Positions 45,966 to 54,360 of a stretch of DNA of 64,000 nucleotides are shown one piece after another (positions within the stretch are counted from its first letter, which is position 1; every line of letters starts with the position of its first letter). The stretch is taken from the NCBI GenBank assembly GCA_905215695.1, contig CAJMQN010000009.1, positions 17,011-81,010 on the forward strand, written 5' to 3'. The translations under genes and the position numbers were made by a program. This DNA comes from an uncultured bacterium. GTDB lineage: Bacteria > Bacillota > Clostridia > Christensenellales > HGM11417. Under the pieces are notes generated by a model. The model was not told where the DNA came from. It saw only the letters and a list, made by a program, of their open reading frames with translations, and ran no database searches.

Positions 45966-47780
45966 ATGCAATTTCTCAATTTTAAAAAAACCAACTGTAA
46001 AAACTGTTATAAGTGTCTGCGCGGGTGTCCGGTCAAGGCGATTACCGTCCTGAACCATCAGGCGCAGATCAACGAAAATATGTGCATTCTCTGCGGAAAA
46101 TGCACCACCGTCTGCCACCAAAACGCGAAGGAAGTGGCGGGCGAGCTTTCCCGCGTCCGCGAACTGCTCGCGGGCGACAAGCCGGTCTTTGTCAGCGTCG
46201 CGCCCTCTTTCGTGTCGAGTTTCGACACGGCGGGGTTCGGGGCGTTCCGTTCCGCGCTCAAAGCCTGCGGGTTCGCCTTTGCGGAGGAGACCGCGCGGGG
46301 CGCGAAACGCGTCGTCGCAGAGTACAAAAAACTTCTCGACAGCGGGACGTACAAAAACCTCATCGCTTCCGCCTGCCCTTCCGCCGTGCGGCTCATTCAG
46401 ATGTACTATCCCGAGGCGCTGAAGTATCTCGCGCCCGTCGATTCCCCCATGATTGCGCACGCCAAACTGCTCCGCAAGGAGCACGGGGACGCCGTCCGCA
46501 TCGTGTTCGTCGGACCGTGTATCGCCAAAAAGCGGGAGGCGTACGAGTCCGGACTCATCGACGCCGTTCTCACCTTCGAGGAACTCGAGGAGTTCTTCGG
46601 GGAGAAAAACGTCAATCCCGCGGATTTCGACAACGGCGAGGAGGGCGAAGGTTCTGAGGAAGTGAACGCCGTGAAAAACGCCGCGGGCGCGAACTGCGCC
46701 GGCAGCGCGCTCGGCAACCGCGCCAAGTACTTCCCCATCAACCGCGGAATCATCAAGTCTTTCAACGGGTTCACCGAAGGGTACGAATACATCAGTATCG
46801 ACGGCGTGGAGCGGTGCTGCGAGGTGCTCGGCAATATCGACCGGCTCTCGGGCATGTTCATCGAGATGAACGCCTGCGAATTCTCCTGCATCAACGGTCC
46901 CTGCGCGCTCAACAAGGACAAGGGCGGATTCATCAAAGCCACCGAGGCGGTGCGCAGTTACGTCAAAAAGGACGTGACTCTCCCCCAAGGCGAGGAGGAA
47001 GAGGCGGATATCGCGCAGAATTATCCGAGGATTTCCGTCGCCAAAAGTTTGCCCTCCGAAAAGCAAATCAAGGACATTCTCGCATCCATCGGCAAGACCA
47101 AGCCCGAGGATGAACTCAACTGCGGCGCGTGCGGATACAACACCTGCCGCGAGAAGGCTGTCGCCGTCTATAACGGCTGGGCGGAGCGGGAAATGTGCGT
47201 TCCCTTCATGCGGGAACGCGCCGAGTCCATGAGCTACGAAATTATCAGAAACAGCCCCAACGGAATCATCGCCGTGGACGGGGATTACAGAATCGTCGAT
47301 ATCAATCCCGTCGCGAAACAGCTCCTCAATATCAAGGAGGAGAACCCCAAGGGGCGGCTGCTCGTCGAATTCTACAATCCGACGGACTTCTTCCTCGTGC
47401 GCAACGAGGGCAAAAATATCTCCCGCAAACAGATTTTTATCGAGGCGACGGGCAAGTACGTCGAGATGTCCATTACCCTCTTAAAGAGTCAGAATCTGCT
47501 CTTCTGCATCATGAAGGACATCACTTCGGACGTCAATTATGAAAAACTCCTCGACAAGGTCAAGCGGGACACCGTTGCGGTCACCGATAAGGTCGTCGAA
47601 AAGCAGATGCGGGTCGTTCAGGAAATCGCGTCCCTGCTCGGCGAGACCACCGCGGAGACCAAGGTCGCCCTCATCAAACTCAAAAAGACCATGCTCGGCG
47701 AGGACGGCAAGGGCGGAGACTACGAAGCGCCCGAGGGCTACGTCTATCAGGGCGACGGGCACGCGGAGGACCCCAAATGA
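45966..47780 (+). CDS. Sensory [FeFe]-hydrogenase-like protein with PAS domain (HydS type)
   Basis: This 604-residue protein has two N-terminal 4Fe-4S motifs (CKNCYKCLRGCP and CILCGKCTTVCH) and an H-cluster domain. The loops are changed from catalytic enzymes: L1 reads SACPSA (TSCCPGW in active enzymes, so the proton-relay Cys is Ala), L2 reads GPCIAKK and L3 NACEFSCINGP. Cluster-ligand cysteines remain. A further Fe-S motif (CGACGYNTCREKAVAVYNGWAEREMC, about residue 385) precedes a PAS domain (about 425-525). This matches group C sensory hydrogenases. Its stop overlaps the phosphatase gene start by four bases, suggesting H2 or redox signal output through that phosphatase. Confidence 0.9.
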   Translation: MQFLNFKKTNCKNCYKCLRGCPVKAITVLNHQAQINENMCILCGKCTTVCHQNAKEVAGELSRVRELLAGDKPVFVSVAPSFVSSFDTAGFGAFRSALKACGFAFAEETARGAKRVVAEYKKLLDSGTYKNLIASACPSAVRLIQMYYPEALKYLAPVDSPMIAHAKLLRKEHGDAVRIVFVGPCIAKKREAYESGLIDAVLTFEELEEFFGEKNVNPADFDNGEEGEGSEEVNAVKNAAGANCAGSALGNRAKYFPINRGIIKSFNGFTEGYEYISIDGVERCCEVLGNIDRLSGMFIEMNACEFSCINGPCALNKDKGGFIKATEAVRSYVKKDVTLPQGEEEEADIAQNYPRISVAKSLPSEKQIKDILASIGKTKPEDELNCGACGYNTCREKAVAVYNGWAEREMCVPFMRERAESMSYEIIRNSPNGIIAVDGDYRIVDINPVAKQLLNIKEENPKGRLLVEFYNPTDFFLVRNEGKNISRKQIFIEATGKYVEMSITLLKSQNLLFCIMKDITSDVNYEKLLDKVKRDTVAVTDKVVEKQMRVVQEIASLLGETTAETKVALIKLKKTMLGEDGKGGDYEAPEGYVYQGDGHAEDPK

Positions 47781-48937
47781 GTCTTGTCTTAGAGAGCGGT
47801 TACGTCTCCCTCAACAAGCACGGCGAGGAACTTTGCGGGGATAAGGTTGAGAGTATCCGCAGAAAAAACATGAATACGCTCGTCCTCGCGGACGGGCTCG
47901 GGAGCGGGGTCAAGGCGAATATCCTCTCCACGCTCACCTCGAAAATCCTCTGCACCATGATTGCGAACGATATTTCCCTCGAGGAATGTATCGAGACAAT
48001 CATCAGTTCCCTCCCCGTCTGCAAGGTGCGCGGCGTCGCTTACTCCACCTTTTCCATTATCCATATCGACAACGAGGGAAAGGGCTATCTCATTGAGTTC
48101 GATAACCCCATGGCAATCCTCGTACACGAGGGAAAAGCAGGCGACCTCGCGCGGGAAAAGCTGTCCATTTCGGGCAAGACCGTCTTTAAATCCGAGCTCA
48201 ATCTCACCGCAGGGGATATTATCGTCGTCATGAGCGACGGCGTTGTGCACGCGGGCGTCGGTATGCTTTTGAATTTCGGCTGGCAGAGAGAGGACATTAT
48301 CAAATTTATCAACGAACGATACCGCCCGTCCATGAGCGCGAGATGTCTCGCGGGTCTCATCGGTTCGGCGTGCAAGGACCTCTATCTCGACGAGCCCGGG
48401 GACGATACGACAATCGCCGCCGTGCGCGTGCGGGAGCAGAAAAAGGTTTCTCTGCTCATCGGTCCGCCCGTCGATAAGAGTCAGGACGATTACGCCGTCT
48501 GCACCTTCCTCGGGAACGAGGGCAAAAAGGTCGTCTGCGGCGGGACGAGTTCGCAGATTGTCGCGCGCTATTTAAACACCGACGTCTCCGTCGATTTGGA
48601 CTACACGGACAAGGACATTCCCCCCACCGCGCACATCAAGGGCATCGACCTCGTCACCGAGGGGGTTATCACCCTGCGGCGGCTCATCGAGCTTGCGCAA
48701 AAGTATCTTTCGCCGAACGACGTTTCGCCAAAGTACTTCGACAAAAAGGACGGAGCGTCGCAGCTTGCGAACGTGCTCTTCGAGGAATGCACGGATATCA
48801 AATTCTATGTGGGACGGAGCGTCAATATCGCGCATCAGGGGTTGCCCATCGACACCACGATGAAGCTCAAAATCGTCGAAAATCTCTCGAAAATGCTGCG
48901 GGAGATGGGAAAAAATGTTGAAATTTACTACTTTTAG
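47777..48937 (+). CDS. SpoIIE-type PP2C protein phosphatase
   Basis: This 386-residue protein is a PPM/PP2C-type Ser/Thr phosphatase domain with no membrane part. Motifs are NTLVLADGLGSGVKAN near residue 32 (metal-binding Asp-Gly), GDIIVVMSDGVVHAG near 148 and the C-terminal DDTTIAAVRV near 206. A second C-terminal region of about 160 residues of unknown fold follows. SpoIIE phosphatases usually act on anti-sigma-factor antagonists. The start overlaps the sensory hydrogenase stop. Such a phosphatase next to HydS occurs in other Clostridia, and is thought to relay a hydrogen signal. The target here is unknown. Confidence 0.9.
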   Translation: MSLVLESGYVSLNKHGEELCGDKVESIRRKNMNTLVLADGLGSGVKANILSTLTSKILCTMIANDISLEECIETIISSLPVCKVRGVAYSTFSIIHIDNEGKGYLIEFDNPMAILVHEGKAGDLAREKLSISGKTVFKSELNLTAGDIIVVMSDGVVHAGVGMLLNFGWQREDIIKFINERYRPSMSARCLAGLIGSACKDLYLDEPGDDTTIAAVRVREQKKVSLLIGPPVDKSQDDYAVCTFLGNEGKKVVCGGTSSQIVARYLNTDVSVDLDYTDKDIPPTAHIKGIDLVTEGVITLRRLIELAQKYLSPNDVSPKYFDKKDGASQLANVLFEECTDIKFYVGRSVNIAHQGLPIDTTMKLKIVENLSKMLREMGKNVEIYYF

Positions 48938-48949
48938 GAGAACTGTTGC

Positions 48950-50389
48950 ATGAGACTGTTCGATACAAGAATTCAAAAGACAAAATACAAGGTATTGAAG
49001 GAGATTATCAGCCGCGCGTATGAGGACAGGCTCGAACCCGATATGTACCTTGAAATCCCGAAAAAGATTGTTCCCGGTCCCAAAGCCGAAATGCGGTGCT
49101 GTATCTACAAGGAGCGCGCCGTCCTTCAAGAGCGCATTGCCCTTGCGCTCGGCGGGGATAAAAACAACAAAAATATCATCGAGGTGCTCGATATTGCCTG
49201 CGACGAGTGCCCTGTCGATTCCTTCTTCGTCACGGACGCCTGCCGCGGGTGTATTTCGCACAGGTGTATGGAGGCGTGCCCCGCGGACGCCATTTCTATG
49301 GTGCACAAACACGCGTTCATTGACCAAGACAAGTGCCTCGAGTGCGGCAAGTGCAAAAAGGCTTGCCCTTACGGCGCGATTATCGAAAACGTGCGACCCT
49401 GCGTGCGGAGCTGTAAGGCGGGCGCAATCAGCATGGACGAGCGCAAAAAGGCGAAAATCGACGAGTCCAAGTGCGTCGCCTGCGGCGCGTGCGTCTATAT
49501 GTGCCCCTGGGGGGCGATTATGGACAAATCTTTCGTGCTCGACGCGGTCAAAATTCTGCGGGAGTCCGAAAACAATACCAAATATAAGGTCTATGCCGTC
49601 ATCGCGCCCTCTATCGTCAGTCAGTTTAAGTACGCCAAAATCGAACAGGTTGTGACGGGGATTCAGCGGCTCGGATTCCACCACGTGGTCGAGGCGGCGC
49701 TGGGCGCGGATATTACGCTCTACAAGGAGATGAAGGAGCTTGCAGAGGGAAAGGAAAAACTCACGACTTCCTGCTGTCCGTCTTTCGTCATGTACATCGA
49801 AAAACAGTTCCCCGCCCTCGCAAAGTATATTTCGCATTCCCCCTCCCCCATGATCGAAGCCGCCGACCTCATCAAGGCGACCGACCCCACCGCGAAGTGT
49901 ATCTTTATCGGACCGTGCACGAGCAAGAAGGCGGAGATTCAGCGACCCGAAAACGCCGGACGAATCGACTGCGTGATCACCTTTGAGGAATTGCAGGCGT
50001 TTTTGGACGCGAGGGAAATCAAGGTCGAGGAACTGCCCGAAACACGACTCGAAAATGCTTCCTTCTACGGCAGAATTTTCGCAAAAGCGGGCGGAATCCG
50101 GCAGGGCGTGACCGAACTTGCCGCGCAGAACGGCGTCGCGGTCAACGCGCTCAACTGCAACGGGCTTGAGGAAATCCGCGTTGCGCTCTTAAAGATGAAG
50201 GCGGGAAAACTGCCCGAAAACTTCATCGAGGGAATGGCTTGCGAGGGCGGATGCCTGAACGGCGCGGCTTGTCTCACGCACGGTCCCAAAAACGTCCTCG
50301 ACGTGGACAATTACGGAAAAGCCGCATCCGAACACAGTATCGAAAATTCGGTCAAACTCTACAAGACCGCGCACAAAATCGAGGAGTAA
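48950..50389 (+). CDS. [FeFe]-hydrogenase (group B-like)
   Basis: This 479-residue protein has a set of 4Fe-4S motifs (CRGCISHRCMEACP, CLECGKCKKACP and CVACGACVYMCP) and a full H-cluster domain. L1 is TSCCPSF with both cysteines, L2 is IGPCTSKK and L3 is GMACEGGCLNGA. These keep all ligands and the proton-relay Cys. It lacks the extra N-terminal ferredoxin domains of bifurcating HydA. The motif variants (Ser for Gly in L1, Gly for Met before the L2 Cys) point to group B, whose physiological role is unclear. Maturases HydE, HydF and HydG are not in the window. Confidence 0.92.
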   Translation: MRLFDTRIQKTKYKVLKEIISRAYEDRLEPDMYLEIPKKIVPGPKAEMRCCIYKERAVLQERIALALGGDKNNKNIIEVLDIACDECPVDSFFVTDACRGCISHRCMEACPADAISMVHKHAFIDQDKCLECGKCKKACPYGAIIENVRPCVRSCKAGAISMDERKKAKIDESKCVACGACVYMCPWGAIMDKSFVLDAVKILRESENNTKYKVYAVIAPSIVSQFKYAKIEQVVTGIQRLGFHHVVEAALGADITLYKEMKELAEGKEKLTTSCCPSFVMYIEKQFPALAKYISHSPSPMIEAADLIKATDPTAKCIFIGPCTSKKAEIQRPENAGRIDCVITFEELQAFLDAREIKVEELPETRLENASFYGRIFAKAGGIRQGVTELAAQNGVAVNALNCNGLEEIRVALLKMKAGKLPENFIEGMACEGGCLNGAACLTHGPKNVLDVDNYGKAASEHSIENSVKLYKTAHKIEE

Positions 50390-50582
50390 AGGGATTGGGA
50401 GGAGGACGCGCTTTAAGGGAAAATTTCACCGCAGGTATCATTTTCCCGAGAGGAGAGCGGGCGCGCTTGCGCGGATATTCGAGTCTCGAGGGAAAATTAC
50501 ACCAAAGGTATAAAAAACTTCCGAATGTACAAAATATGATTAGCGGCGAAAACCGCAAAATTTGGAGGTTTTTAAAAGGTTT
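50390..50582 (+). repeat. Intergenic region with 22-base direct repeat and hairpin
   Basis: Two 22-base segments, 50417-50438 and 50490-50511, match at 19 of 22 positions (GGGAAAATT-ACC-AGGTAT core). The first is also the 5' arm of a hairpin closed by GGGAAAAT and ATTTTCCC (50417-50447), which may terminate the hydrogenase transcript although no T-run follows. The second is followed by an A-rich stretch. I see no open reading frame. Confidence 0.5.
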
Positions 50583-50729
50583 ATGAGATTGAATCCCGGT
50601 GAAATGGCACCTAGAACCGGCAACTACAATGTTGTCGATGCGAACGGGGAAGTTGTAAACTCCGTCTTTATGAATCAGGGCGATACGATGCCCCCGACGC
50701 AGAGTTCGGACTATCACTACGAAGATTAG
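50583..50729 (+). CDS. YjzC-like small protein
   Basis: This 48-residue protein begins MRLNPGEMAPRTGNYNVVD and continues NGEVVNSVFMNQGDTMPPTQS. The head RLNPGE.AP.TG.Y, the GDT.PPTQ motif and the acidic tyrosine-rich end (DYHYED) are typical of the YjzC family of small spore- or envelope-associated proteins. A GGAGG site lies 14 bases upstream and a closer AAAGG at three bases. It is followed by a terminator at 50758. Confidence 0.7.
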   Translation: MRLNPGEMAPRTGNYNVVDANGEVVNSVFMNQGDTMPPTQSSDYHYED

Positions 50730-50757
50730 TTTTTAACCGAAAAAAACTGAAAAAACA

Positions 50758-50798
50758 AAAAACGCTCCGGCAACTCCACAGCCGGGGCGTTTTTTTAT
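50758..50798. terminator. Bidirectional terminator
   Basis: AACGCTCCGGC and GCCGGGGCGTT form a strong stem, followed by seven T on the plus strand and an A-run on the other side. It separates convergent genes. Confidence 0.85.
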
Positions 50799-50799
50799 G

Positions 50800-51075
50800 C
50801 TATTTTTTCTCTGTTTCTGTTTTTCCCAAATCAAACCCCAAAAAGAAGGCTTTGCGAAACGCATAATCATAGGCACACCACTGCGCCTCTAATCCTCTAT
50901 CCGCGTCTATATTCTCATATTCTTCAAGAAGTCCTTTCTGTTCCTCTGTCATCGTCGCACGAATTCGCTCGGTCAAATCATTCAGTTTTTTATCGATTTC
51001 TATTAACTCGGGCGTTCGCCTAATTTCGTTAATTGCATCATCGATATACATATCTTTAATTGCCGAGTAATCCAT
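50800..51075 (-). CDS. DUF6809-like small protein divergent from a twin-XRE module
   Basis: This 91-residue protein (MDYSAIKDMYIDDAINEIRR start) shares an acidic helical body, an MTEEQKGLLEEYENID stretch and the C-terminal AFRKAFFLGFDLGKTE with the gene at 41.3 kb. A good AGGAGG site precedes the ATG. It is divergent from the XRE gene at 51.15 kb across an operator-like region. The XRE protein probably controls it. Function unknown. Confidence 0.72.
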   Translation of the reverse strand: MDYSAIKDMYIDDAINEIRRTPELIEIDKKLNDLTERIRATMTEEQKGLLEEYENIDADRGLEAQWCAYDYAFRKAFFLGFDLGKTETEKK

Positions 51076-51099
51076 AAAAATCCTCCTGAACGGTTCCTA

Positions 51100-51140
51100 T
51101 TCGTAACCATTAGCGTTATAAATCGTAACAAAATGTACAA
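51100..51140. promoter_or_regulatory. Operator-like region of the second twin-XRE module
   Basis: Repeated CGTAAC/CGTTA elements occur between the divergent genes, and a near-palindrome GTTACGAAACGTAGC lies at about 51399-51413 upstream of the second XRE gene. Both have the feel of one XRE binding motif. A TACAAT -10-like box is at 51136-51141, nine bases before the ATG. Confidence 0.45.
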
Positions 51141-51150
51141 TAATAACAAC

Positions 51151-51360
51151 ATGAAAGAAACTTTTGCAACAAGATTAGCGGAATTGCGCAAGGAAAAAGG
51201 TTATTCTCAAAGCAAATTGGCGAAACAAATCAATGTTTCGCGTAGCGCTGTTGCCGCTTGGGAAACAGAGAGAAACGAACCGAATACTGAAATGCTGATT
51301 GTTATTGCCGATTTTTTCGGCGTTACCGTAGATTTCTTGGTCGGACGAACGGATTACTGA
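51151..51360 (+). CDS. XRE-family regulator (first of second pair)
   Basis: This 69-residue protein (MKETFATRLAELRKEKGYSQ) is a Cro/CI helix-turn-helix protein: SKLAKQINVSRSAVAAWETERNEPN then TEMLIVIADFFGVTVDFLVGRTDY. It is very similar to the protein at 26.67 kb. There is no Shine-Dalgarno and the -10-like TACAAT box is nine bases upstream, so the leader is very short or absent. Confidence 0.88.
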   Translation: MKETFATRLAELRKEKGYSQSKLAKQINVSRSAVAAWETERNEPNTEMLIVIADFFGVTVDFLVGRTDY

Positions 51361-51424
51361 TATTATGCCTTCCCTATTTAGGGATGTCAAGGAAAAATGT
51401 TACGAAACGTAGCAAAATTTAATT

Positions 51425-51643
51425 ATGAAATTTAATCAGGAATTATTTTCAAAACAATTACAGCTCTTGATTTCCGAATCGGGCAAGTCTCAAGCGGCAG
51501 TCGCAAGAGAATCCGGCGTTCCCCCTACCGCGCTAAATTATTATATCCTCTGTAAACGAAAACCTAATATTTACGATTTGTTTGCGCTCGCCGATTATTT
51601 TAACTGTTCTTTGGATTATCTTACCGGTCGGTCAGACTATTAA
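51425..51643 (+). CDS. XRE-family regulator (second of second pair)
   Basis: This 72-residue protein (MKFNQELFSKQLQLLISESG) is a divergent helix-turn-helix protein: KSQAAVARESGVPPTALNYYILCKRKPN then DLFALADYFNCSLDYLTGRSDY. It matches the second partner at 26.88 kb in size and ending (YLTGRSDY and LTGRKEY). It is separated from the first XRE gene by 64 bases that hold a second operator-like palindrome. Confidence 0.85.
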   Translation: MKFNQELFSKQLQLLISESGKSQAAVARESGVPPTALNYYILCKRKPNIYDLFALADYFNCSLDYLTGRSDY

Positions 51644-51644
51644 A

Positions 51645-51674
51645 AGCTCTTCCGTTTGGAAGAGCTTTTTTTTG
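51645..51674 (+). terminator. Terminator of the second twin-XRE module
   Basis: AAGCTCTTCC and GGAAGAGCTT form a 10-base stem followed by eight T. Confidence 0.9.
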
Positions 51675-51774
51675 TGCTTCTCCTAAATCCCCGCCCGCAT
51701 AAGCGGGCGGCTTGGGGCGGGTGGGCGGGAAATTCTCGGTTATGTCCGCGACCTCCTCCGCATAGAATGTCTGT

Positions 51775-52053
51775 ATGAATAAGTTTTATCAGGTCTCCGA
51801 CCTCGAGGAAACTCGCGAATTCCTCGCGAAAAACGGTTACTCCCTTCCCTATCTCCTCAAACTCAACGACTCCGACCGACTCGAGGTCGGGGACGTTCTT
51901 CTCCTCGAAAAACCCATCGGCACGCCTTACCGCGTCAAACCCTTCGAAACCGCCGATTCCATTGCCAAAAAATTCGGGACAACCCCCGAAAAAATCCTTG
52001 AAAATAACCACATCTCCGCCGTTCTCCCCTTCTCCGAAATCTTCATTCCCTGA
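51775..52053 (+). CDS. LysM domain protein
   Basis: This 92-residue protein lacks a signal peptide and has a peptidoglycan-binding LysM motif in its second half (TPYRVKPFETADSIAKKFG, then TTPEKILENNHISAVLPF). The first half looks like a degenerate second LysM (FYQVSDLEETREFLAKNGYS, LPYLLKLNDSDRLEVGDVLLL). The ATG is six bases after TAGAAT with no Shine-Dalgarno, so a leaderless mRNA is plausible. It precedes the flippase gene by about 60 bases. Confidence 0.8.
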   Translation: MNKFYQVSDLEETREFLAKNGYSLPYLLKLNDSDRLEVGDVLLLEKPIGTPYRVKPFETADSIAKKFGTTPEKILENNHISAVLPFSEIFIP

Positions 52054-52112
52054 TATATTTCACATGCTCGTCCCATATAGTATTCTATGAAGTACGAAAG
52101 GAGGAAACCGCT

Positions 52113-53678
52113 ATCAAAAAAACCATTCTTCACGGCGCTGCCTATATTCTCATCTTCACCGTCGTCTCCCGCGTCATCGGCTTTATCTACCGAATTTATC
52201 TCTCCAACGTCATCGGTCCCGAGGGCATGGGTATCTATCAGATTGTCTTTGCCGTCTTTGGCGTCCTCATTACGCTCACCTCGAGCGGAATCCCCGTCAC
52301 CGTCAGCCGGCAGTCCGCTATCTACTTCCAAAACCGCAATTCCGATTCCGCAGAACGCACCGTCACCGCCGCCGCTATCATCGGGCTCGTCACTTCCGGC
52401 GTCATCAGTCTCGGCATTCTCCTCTTTCAGCATCAGCTCCGCTGGGTCTTTGCCGACGCGAGATGTATGCCCATTTTTTTATGCCTTATCCCCGCGTTCA
52501 TCTTCTCCTCTATCTACTCCGCCTGCCGCGGCGGTCTTTGGGGGGAAAAGAATTTCTTTCTCTATTCCTTCACCGAATTTGTCGAGGAAATTCTCCTTGT
52601 CCTTCTCGGCGTCATTCTTTTGCAGTTCGCCGACGGTATCTTTTCGGGCGCGTTCTATGCCTCGCTTGCCGTCTGTATCTCCTACTGCGCCGCCGCTATC
52701 GTCACCTTCGTCGTCTATGTGCGGAGAAGAAAATTCTTTCAGGTGCCGAAAGGGTTTATCAAACCCCTTCTAAAGAGCAGTATGCCGCTCACGGGAATCC
52801 GGCTCTGCTCGAATATTCTCAATTCCCTCATCGCCATTATCATTCCCGCGCGGCTCTGCCTGACGGGAATGAGCACCTCCGAGGCGCTTTCCGCCTTCGG
52901 TATCATGAGCGGAATGACCCTCCCTCTCCTCTTTCTCCCGGATACCTTCGTCAGCTCCGTCGCACTTCTGCTCGTCCCCGAACTCTCCGCCGACCACGCC
53001 AACCGCGACCCCGCCTTCCTCAAAAAGACCGAATTCGCGATTTCCTTCGCCGTCGCAGTCGCGCTCATGTGTATGCCCGCTTTCATCGCCTGCGGTCCCG
53101 GTATCGGACAATTCCTCTACCAAAACAACGTCGCGGGCATGTATCTGCGGCAGTGCGCGTTCGTCATGATTTTTATGTGTCTTTCCCTCATCACCAACAC
53201 CATTATGAACAGCATGGGGCTGGAATACAAGACCATGAAAAATTTTCTCGTCGGCGCGTCGAGTCTGCTTTTGTGTATTTGGTTTCTGCCGAAATATATC
53301 GGAATCTACGCGCTCATGGTCGGCTATTGCGCGAACCTCTCTTTGAACGCTATTTTGAATCTCTTTACCATTCGCAAACACGCCAAAATCAGTTTGAAAT
53401 TCCTGCTCCCGCTCATCGGCTACGCCGCCGTGCTCGTGCCCGCAGGCTTCCTGTCCTATTACATCTACAACATTGCGTCCGCGTTCCTTCCCCTCGCAGT
53501 CGCCGTGCTCGGGTCTTGCGCGTTCAGTTTCGGATTGTGCGCCGCGCTCGCCTTCCTCTTTAAATTTATCAGCTTTGAAAAACTCGGCGTCAAGCTGCCC
53601 GAATTCCGCAAAAAGAAAAAGAAGGAAAAAAGCCCTGCCAAAAAGGGCGTAGGGAGGTTTAAAACGCTGAAATCCTGA
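52113..53678 (+). CDS. Lipid-linked oligosaccharide flippase (MATE/MurJ-SpoVB-like) with apparent AUC start
   Basis: This protein has about 12-14 membrane helices, with a basic C-terminal tail. Family features at the N-terminus (KKTILHGAAYILIFTVVSRV, then IGFIYRIYLSNVIGPEGMGIYQ) come before the first ATG, which is at 52227. They would be lost if translation started there. The in-frame codon with a perfect AAAGGAGG site, eight bases upstream, is ATC at 52113, and no ATG, GTG or TTG lies between that site and it. The protein is then 521 residues, the normal length. It probably flips cell-wall or spore-coat lipid precursors. Its neighbours do not define the substrate. Confidence 0.85.
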   Translation: MKKTILHGAAYILIFTVVSRVIGFIYRIYLSNVIGPEGMGIYQIVFAVFGVLITLTSSGIPVTVSRQSAIYFQNRNSDSAERTVTAAAIIGLVTSGVISLGILLFQHQLRWVFADARCMPIFLCLIPAFIFSSIYSACRGGLWGEKNFFLYSFTEFVEEILLVLLGVILLQFADGIFSGAFYASLAVCISYCAAAIVTFVVYVRRRKFFQVPKGFIKPLLKSSMPLTGIRLCSNILNSLIAIIIPARLCLTGMSTSEALSAFGIMSGMTLPLLFLPDTFVSSVALLLVPELSADHANRDPAFLKKTEFAISFAVAVALMCMPAFIACGPGIGQFLYQNNVAGMYLRQCAFVMIFMCLSLITNTIMNSMGLEYKTMKNFLVGASSLLLCIWFLPKYIGIYALMVGYCANLSLNAILNLFTIRKHAKISLKFLLPLIGYAAVLVPAGFLSYYIYNIASAFLPLAVAVLGSCAFSFGLCAALAFLFKFISFEKLGVKLPEFRKKKKKEKSPAKKGVGRFKTLKS

Positions 53679-53691
53679 AATAATTGAAAGT

Positions 53692-54360
53692 ATGGTTTTG
53701 ATTATTTTCAGAAGTATTATCATCTTCATCATTTTACTTATCATTCTGCGGCTCATGGGCAAGCGGCAGATCGGCGAAATGCAGCCTTTTGAGCTTGCTA
53801 TCACGCTGATTATCGCCGACCTTGCCTGTATTCCGATGACCGACGTGTCCATTCCGCTCGTCTATGGCGTGGTCGCTATCTTCTCCATTTTCCTGCTGCA
53901 TCAAATTCTCACGCTGTGCTCGGAGAAGAGCGAAAAACTCAACACCTTGATTTCGGGGTCGCCCTGTCTCGTCATCGACCCGCAGGGGCTGCGGTACAAG
54001 GATATTAAAAAACTGAACGTCAGTATCTCCGACCTTCTCGAAAATGTGCGAACCGCCGGCTACTGCGGATTCGAGGAGATTCAATACGCCATTATGGAGA
54101 CAAGCGGCAATCTTTCCGTCGTCGCAAACGAAAAACAACAGCCCAACAAGTCCTTTTCGCAGATTCTTGTCTCCAACGGCAAATACAATGAGGAACACCT
54201 CCAATACTATCACATTAAAAAGGAAACCGTGGAGGGTTTCATCAAGAAATACGGGGAAAAATCCGTCAAGGATATTCTCGTCTGTACCGTCAATGAGGAC
54301 GGCGACGTCTATTTGCAGAGCAAGACAAAACCAAAATCTATACTGAAGGTGAATTCATGA
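53692..54360 (+). CDS. DUF421 family membrane protein
   Basis: This 222-residue protein has three N-terminal membrane helices (IIFRSIIIFIILLIILRLMG) with the family motif GKRQIGEMQPFELAITLIIADLA. A soluble C-terminal domain carries the conserved GSPCLVIDPQGLRYKDIKKLNVSISDLLE and GYCGFEEIQYAIMETSGNLSV. YetF-like DUF421 proteins affect spore or envelope properties. It overlaps the next gene by four bases. Confidence 0.93.
   Translation: MVLIIFRSIIIFIILLIILRLMGKRQIGEMQPFELAITLIIADLACIPMTDVSIPLVYGVVAIFSIFLLHQILTLCSEKSEKLNTLISGSPCLVIDPQGLRYKDIKKLNVSISDLLENVRTAGYCGFEEIQYAIMETSGNLSVVANEKQQPNKSFSQILVSNGKYNEEHLQYYHIKKETVEGFIKKYGEKSVKDILVCTVNEDGDVYLQSKTKPKSILKVNS

Noticed and set aside
52087..52773. 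Open frame of 228 codons starting at the ATG upstream of the flippase
   Set aside because: Its translation is Ser/Pro-rich noise; the overlapping frame encodes the conserved flippase N-terminus and continues for 522 codons.
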